DNA from: Hyposmocoma kahamanoa
Taxonomy: Eukaryota > Arthropoda > Insecta > Lepidoptera > Cosmopterigidae
Length of the DNA: 64,000 nucleotides
Direction of reading: 5' to 3'
Assembly (NCBI RefSeq): GCF_003589595.1
Contig: NW_020653715.1
Span: 496,703-560,702, forward strand
Shown: piece after piece, positions 11,105 to 21,389 of the stretch
How positions within the stretch are numbered: the stretch's first letter is position 1
Layout: each line of letters starts with the position of its first letter
Program-made: the position numbers and the translations under genes
Notes under the pieces: generated by a model
What the model saw: the letters and a program-made list of their open reading frames with translations, nothing else
Database searches by the model: none
What the model was told of the DNA's origin: nothing

Positions 11105-11740
11105 TGTCACCCCCTGCAATAATAATAACCTTTAGTATAAAGTTTTTGCTTCACAATAGTTTCAAACCTCGTAAATGACAAATTTTGAATGTCAATCAGA
11201 ATCTTAGTGTAGAAGCGTATACATTGCCCCTTAAATTAATTTGAGACTTTATGAAGACGACTGTCAAGAACGGCTACTTTATTTTTATTTCTCGTATCAA
11301 TGTCATATCTGTCATTATTTTTCATAAAATAATTAATATTTTTTTTAACATACGTAACATTTCGTCGTCTTTACTTTGTCAAACTCGTATGTTAAAGCAC
11401 AAAGTTGAAATGCAAAAAATGGATTGTAAATGCAAATTTTGCGTGCTGATTTCATATCACATTTCCTTCATATTCACACATTGGCTTATACCTATTCTTA
11501 AAGTAATGCGTCCAAATTAACGCCCTTGATAAGAAATTTAAAATAAACAGTAAAATTCCCTAACCGCACGTTTCTGCAGGACAAAGATTCTACTGATATC
11601 GGCGGCATTGCCCCAAAACAAAATACCGTATTTCATTAAATTCTGAAAGTAGCTGAAGTAAACCAATCTAGCTGTTTCGACGTCTGACAGTTTTCGTATA
11701 TCATTACCACAACCATATATATAATATTTATTCATATATT
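11105..11740 (-). mobile_element. LINE fragment (same family as 47798-48985)
   Basis: The minus strand reads IRKLSDVETARLVYFSYF, YGILFWGNAAD and RIFVLQKRAVR, nearly the same as the copy at 48021-48626. Its 3' part matches the 3' coding end and UTR of that copy, with an internal deletion. It is a dead copy. Confidence 0.8.
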
Positions 11741-11889
11741 ATTTCATTATATCGACCAAAGATAATGTAAAGAATAAGAAATAAATAGGTAACTCATTAC
11801 AATAAAATAAAACCAATATTTGTCATTGTCATTGTCATGTTATATAATAGTCATTTAAAAGTACAATAATTGAGCTGGAACTCGCACAT

Positions 11890-12520
11890 CAAAGTCAAAG
11901 TCAAATAATCATTCATTAAGTCAATGATTCCACAGGCAAAATTTTTACATTTGCAAACGTCATTTATTAAGCTACTATACTACTACTATTTCTACTACTA
12001 CTTCACTACGCTGACCTCCCCGAGAAGAACGAGTAAGAAACTCTAGGGATTGCTCTTTTCAAACAAACTTAAATGCTATAGAATAACATTTTGAATCATA
12101 TTTGTGTGCAATCTAGACTCTCGTAGTCTTTCCATACATCCTTTATCTACCGCGTAGTCTACAATTTTGTAATATGACTTTTCAATTAAAATACTTTTAA
12201 TGTAAATTTTCAACTTAGAAGTGGTGTGAATATATGCTCCGGAATCTTATTGTAAAAATGCATACAGTTCCCCATAAAAGAATTGTTTACCTTAGTTAAA
12301 CGAAAACGTTCATGTACAGCCACATAGAATATCAACAGAGTGGAAAGCGTTAGTATCCACGGTTACACCAAATGAAACCTCGCGCACGCGTCAATTGGAT
12401 ACGTGCCACATCCCTTGCCCCACGTCTCTGTAGCCGGAAAACACGCTCCCCAATCTGCGGCATTTTCCAAAACGCTATGCCATATTTCTGTACCTTCAGT
12501 GCGAAACGGTTAAACTAGCT
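11890..12520 (-). mobile_element. Divergent LINE fragment with (TTTGAC)n tail
   Basis: On the minus strand it starts with YGIAFWKMPQIG and RVFRLQRRGARD, aligning to the YGILLWGNAAD...QKRAVR block of the other LINE. It then reads MHFYNKIPEHIF and a 3' UTR with 'ctagagtttcttactcgttcttctcgg'. The tail is 'tttgactttgactttga'. It is related to the 48-kb family but clearly more distant. Confidence 0.7.
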
Positions 12521-12562
12521 TATGTAGTAACGCTAGTTTATATAAAAAGTGGATTTTGATAA

Positions 12563-13169
12563 CCGCTCACGCGATGCGCTCCCCCTACCGCAAAATGAGG
12601 ACTATTTGATTTCGTAAATTAGAAAAGCATTCAGTTTAAATACAAGTTTTTATAACTAACAATTTTTACTCTGCATTGCTAAATAAATACCCTCCGTACT
12701 TCCAACAAAAACATCTCAAATAAAATGCAGTAATACACCGCCAATCTGCACTTGAAAAGCACTAATGAAATTTTTGGTGTACTTGGATAAATATGATAAT
12801 ATTCCGTTTGAGTGGTTCTAACGTTAACCATGAAATTACTCCTTAAAGTATAGTTTATAAACATTTATATTCAGGGTAAACTTAAAAAACGCTACTTACC
12901 GTATGTTTTCAATAAATAAACACCGAAATCACCAGCCCAAACAATAACACACACGATTGTCGTGACGTATTTTTGAAATTGTTTATTTTTTTTAAATGAC
13001 AGACCCAGGCATTAAAAACTTAATGGTTTTCTAGAGTAGTTACCGAAATAGCAATTAATATTAGTTCTTTTACCTGTTATAACTTCGATATCTGATAAAT
13101 CGGTATAAAATCATCACCGGCACCTCTAGGTGTGGTATGCGTCTACGGCTGCATGTATCGCGTGAGCGG
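12563..13169. mobile_element. 607-bp MITE, copy 1
   Basis: The ends are inverted: CCGCTCACGCGAT on the left and ATCGCGTGAGCGG on the right. A second copy in the same orientation lies at 44165-44773 and aligns end to end with few differences. No coding frame is present. Flanks read GATAAC on both sides, giving a duplication of 4 bp (ATAA) or up to 6 bp depending on where the terminal repeat starts. The superfamily is not certain. Confidence 0.88.
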
Positions 13170-13387
13170 ATAACATTGTGTTTTTTTCATATTGCTACGT
13201 CGGTTGTTTTGACACTCGTGGTTCTACGAATATTGGCTGCGAACTTCGTTCCCACTAGTTCAATTGAGTAGTTCCGAAGATATCGATCGTGCAAAGAATA
13301 TTTGCAAAAAAGAGGCCATTTTGTCCAAAACGGTTTTTAATATTGATTGTAATGAATATTATGATGTTTTACTACTATGATACTCAT

Positions 13388-13670
13388 TTTTAACCGACTT
13401 CAAAAAAAGAAGGAGGTTCTGAATTCGTCTGTATAGTTTTTACTTTATTTTTTGTATGTTACGCCGTAACTCTTTTGTAACTTTTCTTTTTTAATTTGTA
13501 AACCGATTTTGATGATTCTTTTTTTCTGGTGGAAAAAAGTGTACCTCAGTATTGGTCTTATTTAAATTTGAAGAAAATATTCCACCTCTAAGGGTGGCAA
13601 ACTAGGGGATGAACCCGGTTTCGCGCACTTTCCGGTAAGTGTTTTCAATAAAACTTGGCAAAGTACTCTG
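13388..13670 (+). repeat. Dispersed 'accgacttc' repeat (D), copy 1
   Basis: It begins 'ttaaccgacttcaaaaaaag', contains 'aaccgattttgatgattcttttttt' and 'aatattccacctctaagggtgg', and ends 'tttcaataaaacttggcaaa'. Copies of the same order occur at 25205, 32993, 37110, 49230 and 59950. It is non-coding and looks like a non-autonomous element or a LINE 3' end widespread in Lepidoptera. I could not define the termini. Confidence 0.75.
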
Positions 13671-14148
13671 TACTGAGATTACGTGAAAAATGTTTAAAAA
13701 TATATTTAATCAATACTCTTAAACAATTTTGCTTGAGTTCGAATAAAGTGGTACTATATTACTTTAATCTTCTCTCTCTCCCTCTTTCTTTTTTTATTTG
13801 CTTTTCACAATTAAGTTTATTAAAATCGATTTAATATAACATGATTAATTACAAGATTAAACTGTTTTCATAATTTCATTTTAATTTACTATATGACCAG
13901 AACTGTATTGCATGTATATACATATACTGCCGCGCACATGCAGCTCAATTTGCAAGCAGCCAGTCGCTGTGTAGTCGTGACATTGTTCTTTTTTATTTAA
14001 TGGAGTAATCTGACAGTTGTGTACAAACAAATGTTTCAATTAATAACATTTCCTTGCGGTAACAGTTCCTCCAAGATATGCTCCCATCGCATGCTCGCAG
14101 ACACAAGGCAGAGTGATGTATCTAACCTAGTACCTCTGCCTTCTGCCT
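13670..14148. other. No gene recognised
   Basis: AT-rich sequence with a CT-rich tract near 13770-13790. It ends at the left target-site duplication of the hAT-like element. Confidence 0.5.
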
Positions 14149-14724
14149 TAGGCTTGCCAGGCGACCGGGAAACCCGGGATTGTCCCGGAATTTTTCGTCT
14201 TGTCCCGTGTCTAGTAATCAGACTTTACTGTCCCGAATTCCAAACATTTAAAAGTTGTTTTTACAAACTTACTAGAGTCAGTTCTTTCATAAAAGAAATC
14301 CCACGCAGTGTTGCAGCGTCGTGCAAATGAATGTCGAAATATTGGTTGCGAATGAAGTAAAATTTCTGTAGGTACTCAATGAGTATTAAAAACTCTCAAA
14401 ATATGGTAGAGAACAATGTTGCGGCCATGTAATGATCGTCAAATTAGATAGATGGCCATCTGAAAAATTAATTCCAGCAATTACCGCGGGACTTCTTTTG
14501 TGAAAAGCACTCTAAATTTGCTAGCACACACGAGTACTCGTACGCGTACGGCGAGTCTGGGTGTACGTTTTTGAAAATAACGTGGATTTATATTTTCTTA
14601 AAACATTGTCGCGGCGTAATACAAATATCTATTTATTTTCATATATTTGCTATGCTACGGCCCGTCTCCCTTACCTTAGAGTACAATTGTCCCGGAAATG
14701 ATAAGTCAGTATGTGGCAACCCTA
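14149..14724. mobile_element. 576-bp hAT-like non-autonomous element
   Basis: Terminal inverted repeats are TAGGCTTGCCA (left) and TAGGGTTGCCA (right, read inward), which differ at one base. The element is bracketed by the perfect 8-bp direct repeat TTCTGCCT at 14141-14148 and 14725-14732, the duplication length of hAT elements. Subterminal GTCCCGG motifs occur at both ends. No transposase remains; the internal frames are short and random-looking. Confidence 0.88.
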
Positions 14725-14912
14725 TTCTGCCTACAAGCCCGCGGGACAACTTAGCTAGCTGGTTAATGAATCGCCACTGAGTTATAAGACTTAACACGTT
14801 TTTCTAAAATATAGGTAGGTATAATATTATTATCTACCATGTTACACTATATCGTGAACAAACACATGAAGATTGGAGAAATAAAACAGCTTTTTATTGA
14901 TAACTTACCATA

Positions 14913-15505
14913 TGAAGAATTTTGATGTCAAACACCGTCGCGTAAACAAGTCTGCAGTCTGCGAGCATGTCATGGATAAACCTACACATTCAATGAAGTT
15001 TGACAAACTCCAGGTCCTTGCAAAAGAAGTTCGTTATCTGCCCAGGATGCTGCGAGAGGCCATTGAAATTAAAAAACATCCTAATTTCAACAGGGAAGAT
15101 GGTTTCTCCGTACCACCAGTTTGGGATCCAGTATTTCCTCTCATGAAAAATCCCAAACAGACATAAGACTGCAGTACTAATTAATATGTTTTAGTTTATT
15201 CTAATTTCTGTTAATAATTAATAATAAATTAAACTTAATAAAAATTCATTCAATAAAATAATTTGTAAAACTTAATGTAGCGTAAATTGGAATGTTTTCT
15301 TTGTAAAATTAAAAATAAGGTATTTAATTAATAACTATTGTAACTATAGTGAAAAAATAGGGTGGTTTGCATCAATATTAGACATAACTGGTTGAAGACT
15401 GTACCACCTCAGTCAACCGTGACCATGGGACCTGTAAAGGGCCCGAAACGTCGGTTTGTTTGAAAAAACAAATATACGCGATTTAAATCCGGAAAAATAG
15501 TTTCA
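14913..15505 (+). mobile_element. Penelope-like element, 3' part with GIY-YIG endonuclease C-terminus
   Basis: The frame from about 14913 to 15166 contains VNKSAVCEHVMD, FDKLQVLAKEVRYLPRMLRE and AIEIKKHPNFNREDGFSVPP. This is the C-terminal half of the endonuclease of Penelope-like retroelements (KSA..EH, REAIEI.KHP.NFNRE.G). The 5' side, including all of the RT, is missing. The non-coding end after the stop matches two other places (28-kb and 58-kb copies). It contains a hammerhead-like core at 15432-15452. The terminal sequence resumes at 15946-15985 after 440 bp found only here. Confidence 0.85.
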
Positions 15506-15945
15506 TTTCCTATGTGTGTTGTCGCCGCGCTGACGTGTGATTGGTCGAGAGTAAAAATATACACGTGAGCGGGAATTATTGTCATTGGCTGTGTTGTTAC
15601 CGCGCTGAAGTATGATTGGATGAGAGCAAAATACACACGGGAGCGGGATTAATGCTTATTGGATGTCAATGAAAAAAAAACCACACACTAGCTGTCTAGT
15701 CGGTTTTGGGATTTTAGAAGACGATATTCATCCGTTGAAAAAGATTAGATAAAAAAATAAGTAACAATTTGAATAGTACAAAGTTTTATAAGTTCTCTTA
15801 TTGTCTAATATTGTTTAATCGATAATTTTGCTGGTAAAATTGAAATAGTAATTGTTTCGTGGTGTCAGTATCGTTCTTGATATATGCTGTAGTAATTACC
15901 AATTATGTTTAATAAAATATTTATCCACTAATAGTCTGATTCTTT
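15506..15945 (+). repeat. ATTGG-rich duplicated block in Penelope terminal region
   Basis: Two roughly 80-bp related units start near 15518 and 15600. Each has 'ccgcgctga.gt.tgattgg..gagagtaaaa' and 'gagcggga'. Four ATTGG boxes (inverted CCAAT) lie within 150 bp. The block splits sequence that is contiguous in the copies at 28 kb and 58 kb. It is therefore either an insertion here or a promoter-like segment deleted there. Confidence 0.55.
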
Positions 15946-15999
15946 CATGTGTAACAATCGCGAAAACCTAAGAACTCGATAGCTTTTTACTGTTTCAGT

Positions 16000-16116
16000 G
16001 AACCTTGTTATACAGAACTTTTGCCCATCTCAGCGGAGAAAGCACAAGATGTAAAACTAAAATCCTTGTTTAATTATATTGATCAAGCGGTGCAGGAGTT
16101 TTATCGCACCCTGTAG
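16000..16116 (+). other. Short open frame after a good splice acceptor, unrecognised
   Basis: The sequence 'tttttactgtttcag' is followed, one base later, by 38 sense codons and a stop: EPCYTELLPISAEKAQDVK, LKSLFNYIDQAVQEFYRTL. The composition is protein-like and the frame ends with TAG at 16114-16116. It could be the last exon of a gene, or the tail of a transposon-derived protein that acquired an acceptor. No upstream partner exon was found on this strand. It directly follows the Penelope terminal sequence. Confidence 0.4.
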
Positions 16117-16392
16117 CCCGATTCCAACATACCCGGTATAGATCACGTTCTGCATGATTGTACTCTTGGGTCCTAACCTAACCTAATGAAAACTAGTTTC
16201 CGACAATTAACTAATTGTTATTAAAAGGAATTTTTTATTCTACAAAAATAAGCATTAAACTAAAAAAAAGTTTACAAAATAAACTAGTGAACACTAATTT
16301 TATTTTTATTTTTAATAAATAACTGTTAAGTAATAAATAACAAAAATTTGTATTAAAATAAACGATTATCTTGCTTTTAACTTTGCTAATTA

Positions 16393-16602
16393 TTATTTTA
16401 CTTTAAATAACCTACACGGATTGTTTTTGCAAAACTTTATTTGACAACGTCTGTGGCATAACTGTACTAGGGTAGCTGGACAAGGTCCCTCCACCTGGAT
16501 GAGGAGGTCCAGAGCTTGCCTCCCGATAGGACCAATTTTGGAAATAACCTTTCCGTGTTTTGGGTAGAACGTGTCCAGGGAATTAGTTACGAGATCCGTT
16601 GT
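16393..16602 (-). other. 70-codon open frame without ATG, possible P450-like remnant
   Basis: The frame runs between stops and includes LDTFYPKHGKVISKIGPIGR and LLIQVEGPCPATLVQLCHRR. Its order (Y.K.G.V, G..GR, EGPCP, then L..R) loosely recalls the N-terminal third of mitochondrial-clan cytochrome P450s, with a short stretch missing. No heme-binding or other P450 motif is visible nearby. A chance frame or an unrelated exon is possible. Confidence 0.25.
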
Positions 16603-16921
16603 CTATTGACACTACACAACATAACACCGCACTAAAATTAATAATTAATTTCACCATATAAACTCTACTTTAACCATATCACACATTTACATTTTTTTGT
16701 GAAAAAGGATATAAACAATCCCTGTAAGCCAAAATATCTCCTATTTTTTTGCAAAATTCGCCGTCCTTTTACAAATTACTTATATACCTTTTATTCCATA
16801 TATAAAGAGTATCAAATGTACTTTTTTTTTGTAAATAGGTCGGAAAAAAACAGCTTCATAATTTTTTTCACTTTAAACCATTTACACTGGAGGTACATAT
16901 TTATAGATTTATCACAGAGAA

Positions 16922-17034
16922 ATGGTTCAGGATGAAGGCATAGTACCAGTTTTCCACAAAGATTGTTTAGATGCTCCCACGTCATTTACTGGTAAATCAT
17001 CAAAGGATGTGGTTATCACAAAAGCCAGCCATCG
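16922..17034 (+). other. Possible coding exon ending in GTAAGT, unrecognised
   Basis: After 'atttatcacag' an ATG opens 37 sense codons plus two bases: MVQDEGIVPVFHKDC, then LDAPTSFTGKSSKDVVITK, ASHR. It ends exactly at the strong donor CG|GTAAGTGG. No second exon in phase was found within the following kilobase. The frame is protein-like in composition, but no family was recognised. Confidence 0.35.
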
Positions 17035-17669
17035 GTAAGTGGTTGTGGATAAGCTCGTCGTAACTTGTACAGTCAACAGCACGCTCAGTATTACAAAGAA
17101 GATTTAAATTCAACTCTATGCCACTTATAATACGAATGGTCGAATGTCCAAAGTGTAAAGCTGAGTGTGCGATACGAGAGTATCGAAGTCCATCCATCAA
17201 GCGGATCGGCGTGCCGCATCGATCAGTGTCGCGCGCTCACCGCACAAGAACACCGATGTACGACGAAATGTATGAAACGATTTAAAGGTGCCCTGAAATT
17301 TAGATTCAGATATTTATTCAACCAAAAACACATCACTACACAACAAAAAGACAAAACATTAGTTTATACGCGACACACACGTGCGATACTCACTCAGTTT
17401 CTCAGTTTTAGGATTCCCTGAAAATCAGCGTTACAGCCTTTTCTCGGCTGTGATGTGATATAAGCTGAGTAGATTCTTTTACATACGTATTTTACATCTA
17501 TTTGTTATTCTATTTTATTTTTTGTTTTAGTTTATCTTTATCTTTCTTTTTATCTTTCTTACTGTGTATTTTTGTGTTGCGGCGTTGTAATAAATGGTTT
17601 CTATTATATTTAAAAAAAATTGGAAACATATATATAGCATAAAGCTGGTCTCCCAGAGGAATTCCATTC
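17035..17669. other. No gene recognised
   Basis: No repeat or coding evidence. The two overlapping minus frames at 17510-17820 are shadows of the adjacent SINE M. Confidence 0.45.
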
Positions 17670-17925
17670 CTGATGGGACGAATATATTGTGGGCCTGGTG
17701 GTAAACGACACACATATTTATAACAGTTGACATGTCACTCAGAAATCGCAAAGACCTAAGGGGCACTGCCACTGAGGCAGAAAGTTGACAACTACTACGT
17801 GCTCGTAGTTTTTCTAGCACCTAAGTAATGTAAGTATTATTGCACTCCGGTTTTGAAGTACTCGTTTGAAAACCGGAACCCAGTAAAGCTCACATTACAG
17901 CTTGGCGGCAGAAACAGGTAAGCTA
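17670..17925 (-). repeat. SINE M, degraded
   Basis: It contains 'gatgggacgaata', 'ggggcactgccactg', 'aaccggaaccc' and 'gcttggcggcagaaacagg' in SINE M order, with internal gaps and no intact tail. Confidence 0.75.
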
Positions 17926-18477
17926 AGGAATTGTATTACAATGTGACAGTAAGAACGAGAATAAAAATTGTGCATACTTTAATATCGAACCCTCGATATT
18001 AAAGTGAGTAATTCAAAAAGATATATGTATGAAAAATGGTTGGTGCCACATGATGTAATTGTAATTAAAAAATTGTCTAGTTTGAATAAAAAATTATTTT
18101 TTTGAATAACGTAATTTTATTACTAAGCGTGCTAATGCGCTGTAGCCACATCAAGATGGCGTCGTGGTGTTTGTGAAGAACCTGTTTTATGCGATTCCAT
18201 CGCTCGTTATCGTAGAGGAAATAAAGTGCTATGTAACTACCATAGAGCAGAAAGTCATCCAATTCCGTAAATGGTTGATAATTTATCACCAATAAACGAT
18301 AGCTGTCACTCAATACCAGGGGTTCGATTTTTTAAATTCTACAGATAGAATTCTCGTACATCACACAAAAAATTTCTTATTTCTAAGAAAACTCATATCA
18401 TTCGAATCCATTTCCGTCATCAACGTATTAAACGCCACAAAAGTGGGTCTTTTCAAGTGAAAAAACCAAAAGGCGAC

Positions 18478-18712
18478 AGGTGACAGGACGAACAAATCGA
18501 GCGCCTGCTGTTAATCGACACACCTGTCCATAGCAATTGCAATGCCATTCAAGCTTTAAATCGCAAAGATCTGAGGGACACTGCCACTGCACCTGTCACC
18601 CTGAGACGTTAGTTGACAAGTCCACGTGCCTATAATTTCACCAGCACCCTACTTGTCAAAACCGAAACACGGTAATGCTCATATTACTGCTTGGCGGCAG
18701 AAATGGTGACGG
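18478..18712 (-). repeat. SINE M
   Basis: A well-preserved body runs from 'gtgacaggacgaacaa' to 'ttactgcttggcggcagaaatgg'. It lacks the 5' head that other copies have beyond this point and abuts a type A SINE. Confidence 0.82.
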
Positions 18713-18905
18713 CGATGAGAGCCCAGTGAGAGGATAACGATTGCTTCTCAATTGAGAGGCCAACTGTTCGAATCCTAGCTACTTTAATTTCTGTGATAAA
18801 ACCTGCATGTCGAAAACGGTTCTCAACTCCTGGAAAACTTGTAAAGTCGCACACATATTTGGCCAGCTAAACGGACTACATCGAAGCCTAGCATCATCGT
18901 GAGAG
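18713..18905 (+). repeat. SINE A (TGATGA type), partial
   Basis: A tRNA-like head 'cttctcaattgagagg...gttcgaatcc' is followed by 'aaacctgcatgtcgaaaacggttctcaactc' and 'tttggccagctaa', matching the better copy at 41220. The terminal TGATGA tail is lost. Confidence 0.65.
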
Positions 18906-19128
18906 TAGATGACCCTTCTTCTTCGTATCAGCTTTATTCACATTAAAATTTGGTATAGGTCTCCTTCAATTTTGTTCGGCGGGTGCCCGGTCACCAAAGT
19001 CGAGGTAGACGACCCCAATCTATCAATGTTTAAAGGATGGGACAGGAGTACAGAAAAAACAATTTGGAAGTTCAAGCAAATATTGTTGTAGGTTTTTCGC
19101 TTGTTTATTCTTTGAAATTTATACTATA

Positions 19129-19817
19129 TTAAAGGCCCATTTAGATGGAGAGAGTTTCTTGTCTCGAAGGTACGATTATCGAAAGGATATAAAAAATTTT
19201 CCTCGTGTAACATTCGCGATTTTCGACCGTCCACGTGAGCGATAATCGCCTCACCTTTGAATATTGAATGTCTCCGTGTAAACAGAACGTGAAAGCAAAA
19301 ATCGTATTTCGAGTTTTTATGCCAGCCAGTCGCTATCAATGCAATGCGCGAGGGTGTTTTTTGGGTTAAGAAATTGTATAAAATTTAAAAAAAGTATATA
19401 TATATATATTTTCATCAGTTCCAAATTGGAATGATTTTAGCGTCATTTTGGTATTTCCATAATCAATAACGCAGTAATCACTCAACTCGAATGGCAATTC
19501 TCGCACTCAAAACGAGTCGAACCGATATGTACGTTTATCTTATGAACTTGAAAAAATGTCATACGAGATCGAGTTTAGACAAGTCGAAAACTCGTAAGCA
19601 AGAATCTCCTTACTACATATTTCTCTGTAAACAGTCGAGGAGGCGATTAAGCAGCTTGCGAATCTCGTATGACATAATCGTAAGCGAGATTTTAGTTCTT
19701 GCCTGAATGTAAACATTATGATACGATAATCTTATAGCGATTATTGCTTGCGATAATCGCGTACGATTTTTCGTCACGAGTCGTGCGATAAACTCTCTCC
19801 ATCTAAACGGGTCTTAA
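19129..19817. mobile_element. Intact 681-bp TTAA-flanked MITE (piggyBac-like)
   Basis: TTAA at 19129-19132 and 19814-19817 bracket the element. The terminal repeats, read inward, are CCCATTTAGATGGAGAGAGTTT on the left (from 19136) and CCCGTTTAGATGGAGAGAGTTT on the right, differing at one base, each separated from TTAA by two to three bases. TTAA duplication and a CCC start are typical of piggyBac relatives. Subterminal CGATAATCGC motifs recur near both ends. There is no transposase. The inverted, damaged copy in the BEL element is at 5868-7195. Confidence 0.87.
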
Positions 19818-19834
19818 CACGTTGTGATGCCTGT

Positions 19835-20025
19835 AGTAACCACATGCGACTTTACTGTACCATAGCGTTAGGTGCCACACACCACCCAATAGCATCCGTC
19901 GGAAACAATTACTATTAAATAAGTAACACGCGACGAAATTAAAATGCAATGTCAAGTATGAAGCTTCGTTCGCATCGTGCATTTTTAAATTTGCTTCAGT
20001 ATTACTATTTTGACGGTAATTGTTT
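19835..20025 (+). repeat. Dispersed repeat R, copy 1
   Basis: The sequence 'gaaacaattactattaaataagta...aatgtcaagtatgaagcttcgttcg' aligns with 63604-63715. Its upstream part, 'aaccacatgcgactttactgtacc', recurs at 25728-25752. Class unknown; no coding frame. Confidence 0.6.
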
Positions 20026-20314
20026 CTTCGGACGGAGAACGCGAGTACACCCACAGGAGCAAGCGTCAAAACGACAAGCGAGATGCTAAGGTCGTAACTG
20101 TCACTGTCGTTACAGACGAATTTTTATATAGATGCTTAGGAAATAGGTACCAATACTTTTAGTGTCAATTATTTACCTCATTCAAAAAGGAAGGACTACG
20201 ATATTTATTGAAATAAATATAAATTATTTTATTGTATATCATGATGGTTTTATTATTATATTTTTCATGAGCATACTCCACTATTTTGAGAAATTCTTTA
20301 CATCTGCTGACTCG

Positions 20315-20405
20315 AACTCTAGCTCAGTTGGTAAGAGTAGTAACCACGGTGATGCAATAAATACTGGTTCGTGCCCAGCCAGATCGAAGGGATTGTTGTT
20401 TGTGA
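20315..20405 (+). repeat. tRNA-like SINE head fragment
   Basis: It carries 'tagctcagttggtaagag' (good A-box) and 'ggttcgtgccc' (weak B-box), with no acceptor-stem pairing. It is best read as a SINE head rather than a tRNA gene. Confidence 0.55.
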
Positions 20406-21389
20406 TTATTCTATTTCTGCATCAATAATAATACCAGTCTACGATATAGATTTTAAGAAATTTAATACGCCATTTTTTGCTTAGTTTGCAACTTGATTCA
20501 ATTTTCTTTTATGTCAAAAGAGTAGCCATCAAAAATCCTAAAACCCAAGTGGCAACGGAAGTTTGTTAGGGCCGCACCGGTCATGTTATATGGGTAAATA
20601 CGTAGCGTTTGCCACCTATTGCCACCGTGCCGGTCATTTTGACCCCCACGCCCCTAATCGGTGGCTCAGATGTCGATGGCGAATGTGTTAATCAAGTACC
20701 AAACACATGCATGTGTTGCATTGTATATTAGTAACCACTACATTGTGATAAAAACCTCTTCAATGTTTTTTTTAACCGTTGAACTACCTCTGGCGACTCC
20801 AATGATAATTCTGACAAGCAACGATGCAGCAGTAAAATGCACAGGATAATTGTGTAAAGGACGGAATTGTAAATTCGGATAGTTGTACGGAAAAGTGAAA
20901 TTTAAAATCGCATAAAAAGTCTTTTAGATTTGTTTTGTAATTGTTCCTTCTAATGCAAACTAACTGTTTTAAAACGATCCATACTTTATTTTTGAGCACC
21001 TTCTCTCCCATATTTCATTGATAATCAATTGTATCCGTAATGTTGATGTGCAGACAGCAATTCTTACTCCTCGTTCGTCTCGCACCTCGAGAAGCAATCA
21101 CTGGCGAACCTCTTTATCGTATTTTCAATTCGAAAGCTCCATTTACAGCTTTTAGCTGACGTGAAATGACCCAATGAGGTTGTTTCGGAAAAGGTTTTTG
21201 AAAAATTTAAAGGGGATTATTTACATCCCAAAAAGGAAAGTTGCTCGGTCATTGATTGCAAAGGACTGCTGCTATTTTATTCATATATTTTTGCCACATT
21301 TTCAAACATCATTATAATAGTATGGATGTAATATATATGGAAGTCAAACATAATAGACACTTATGAACTTACGGTATCAAGTCACTTTA
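20405..21389. other. No gene recognised
   Basis: About 1 kb with small random frames only. A 'gccaccgtgccggtca' segment near 20622 is short and not clearly repeated. Confidence 0.45.

Noticed and set aside
16172..16187. CCTAACCTAACCTAA, like the insect telomere repeat (also near 27166)
   Set aside because: Only three short units inside ordinary sequence; no array.
17510..17820. Two overlapping minus frames
   Set aside because: They arise from the SINE M copy at 17670.
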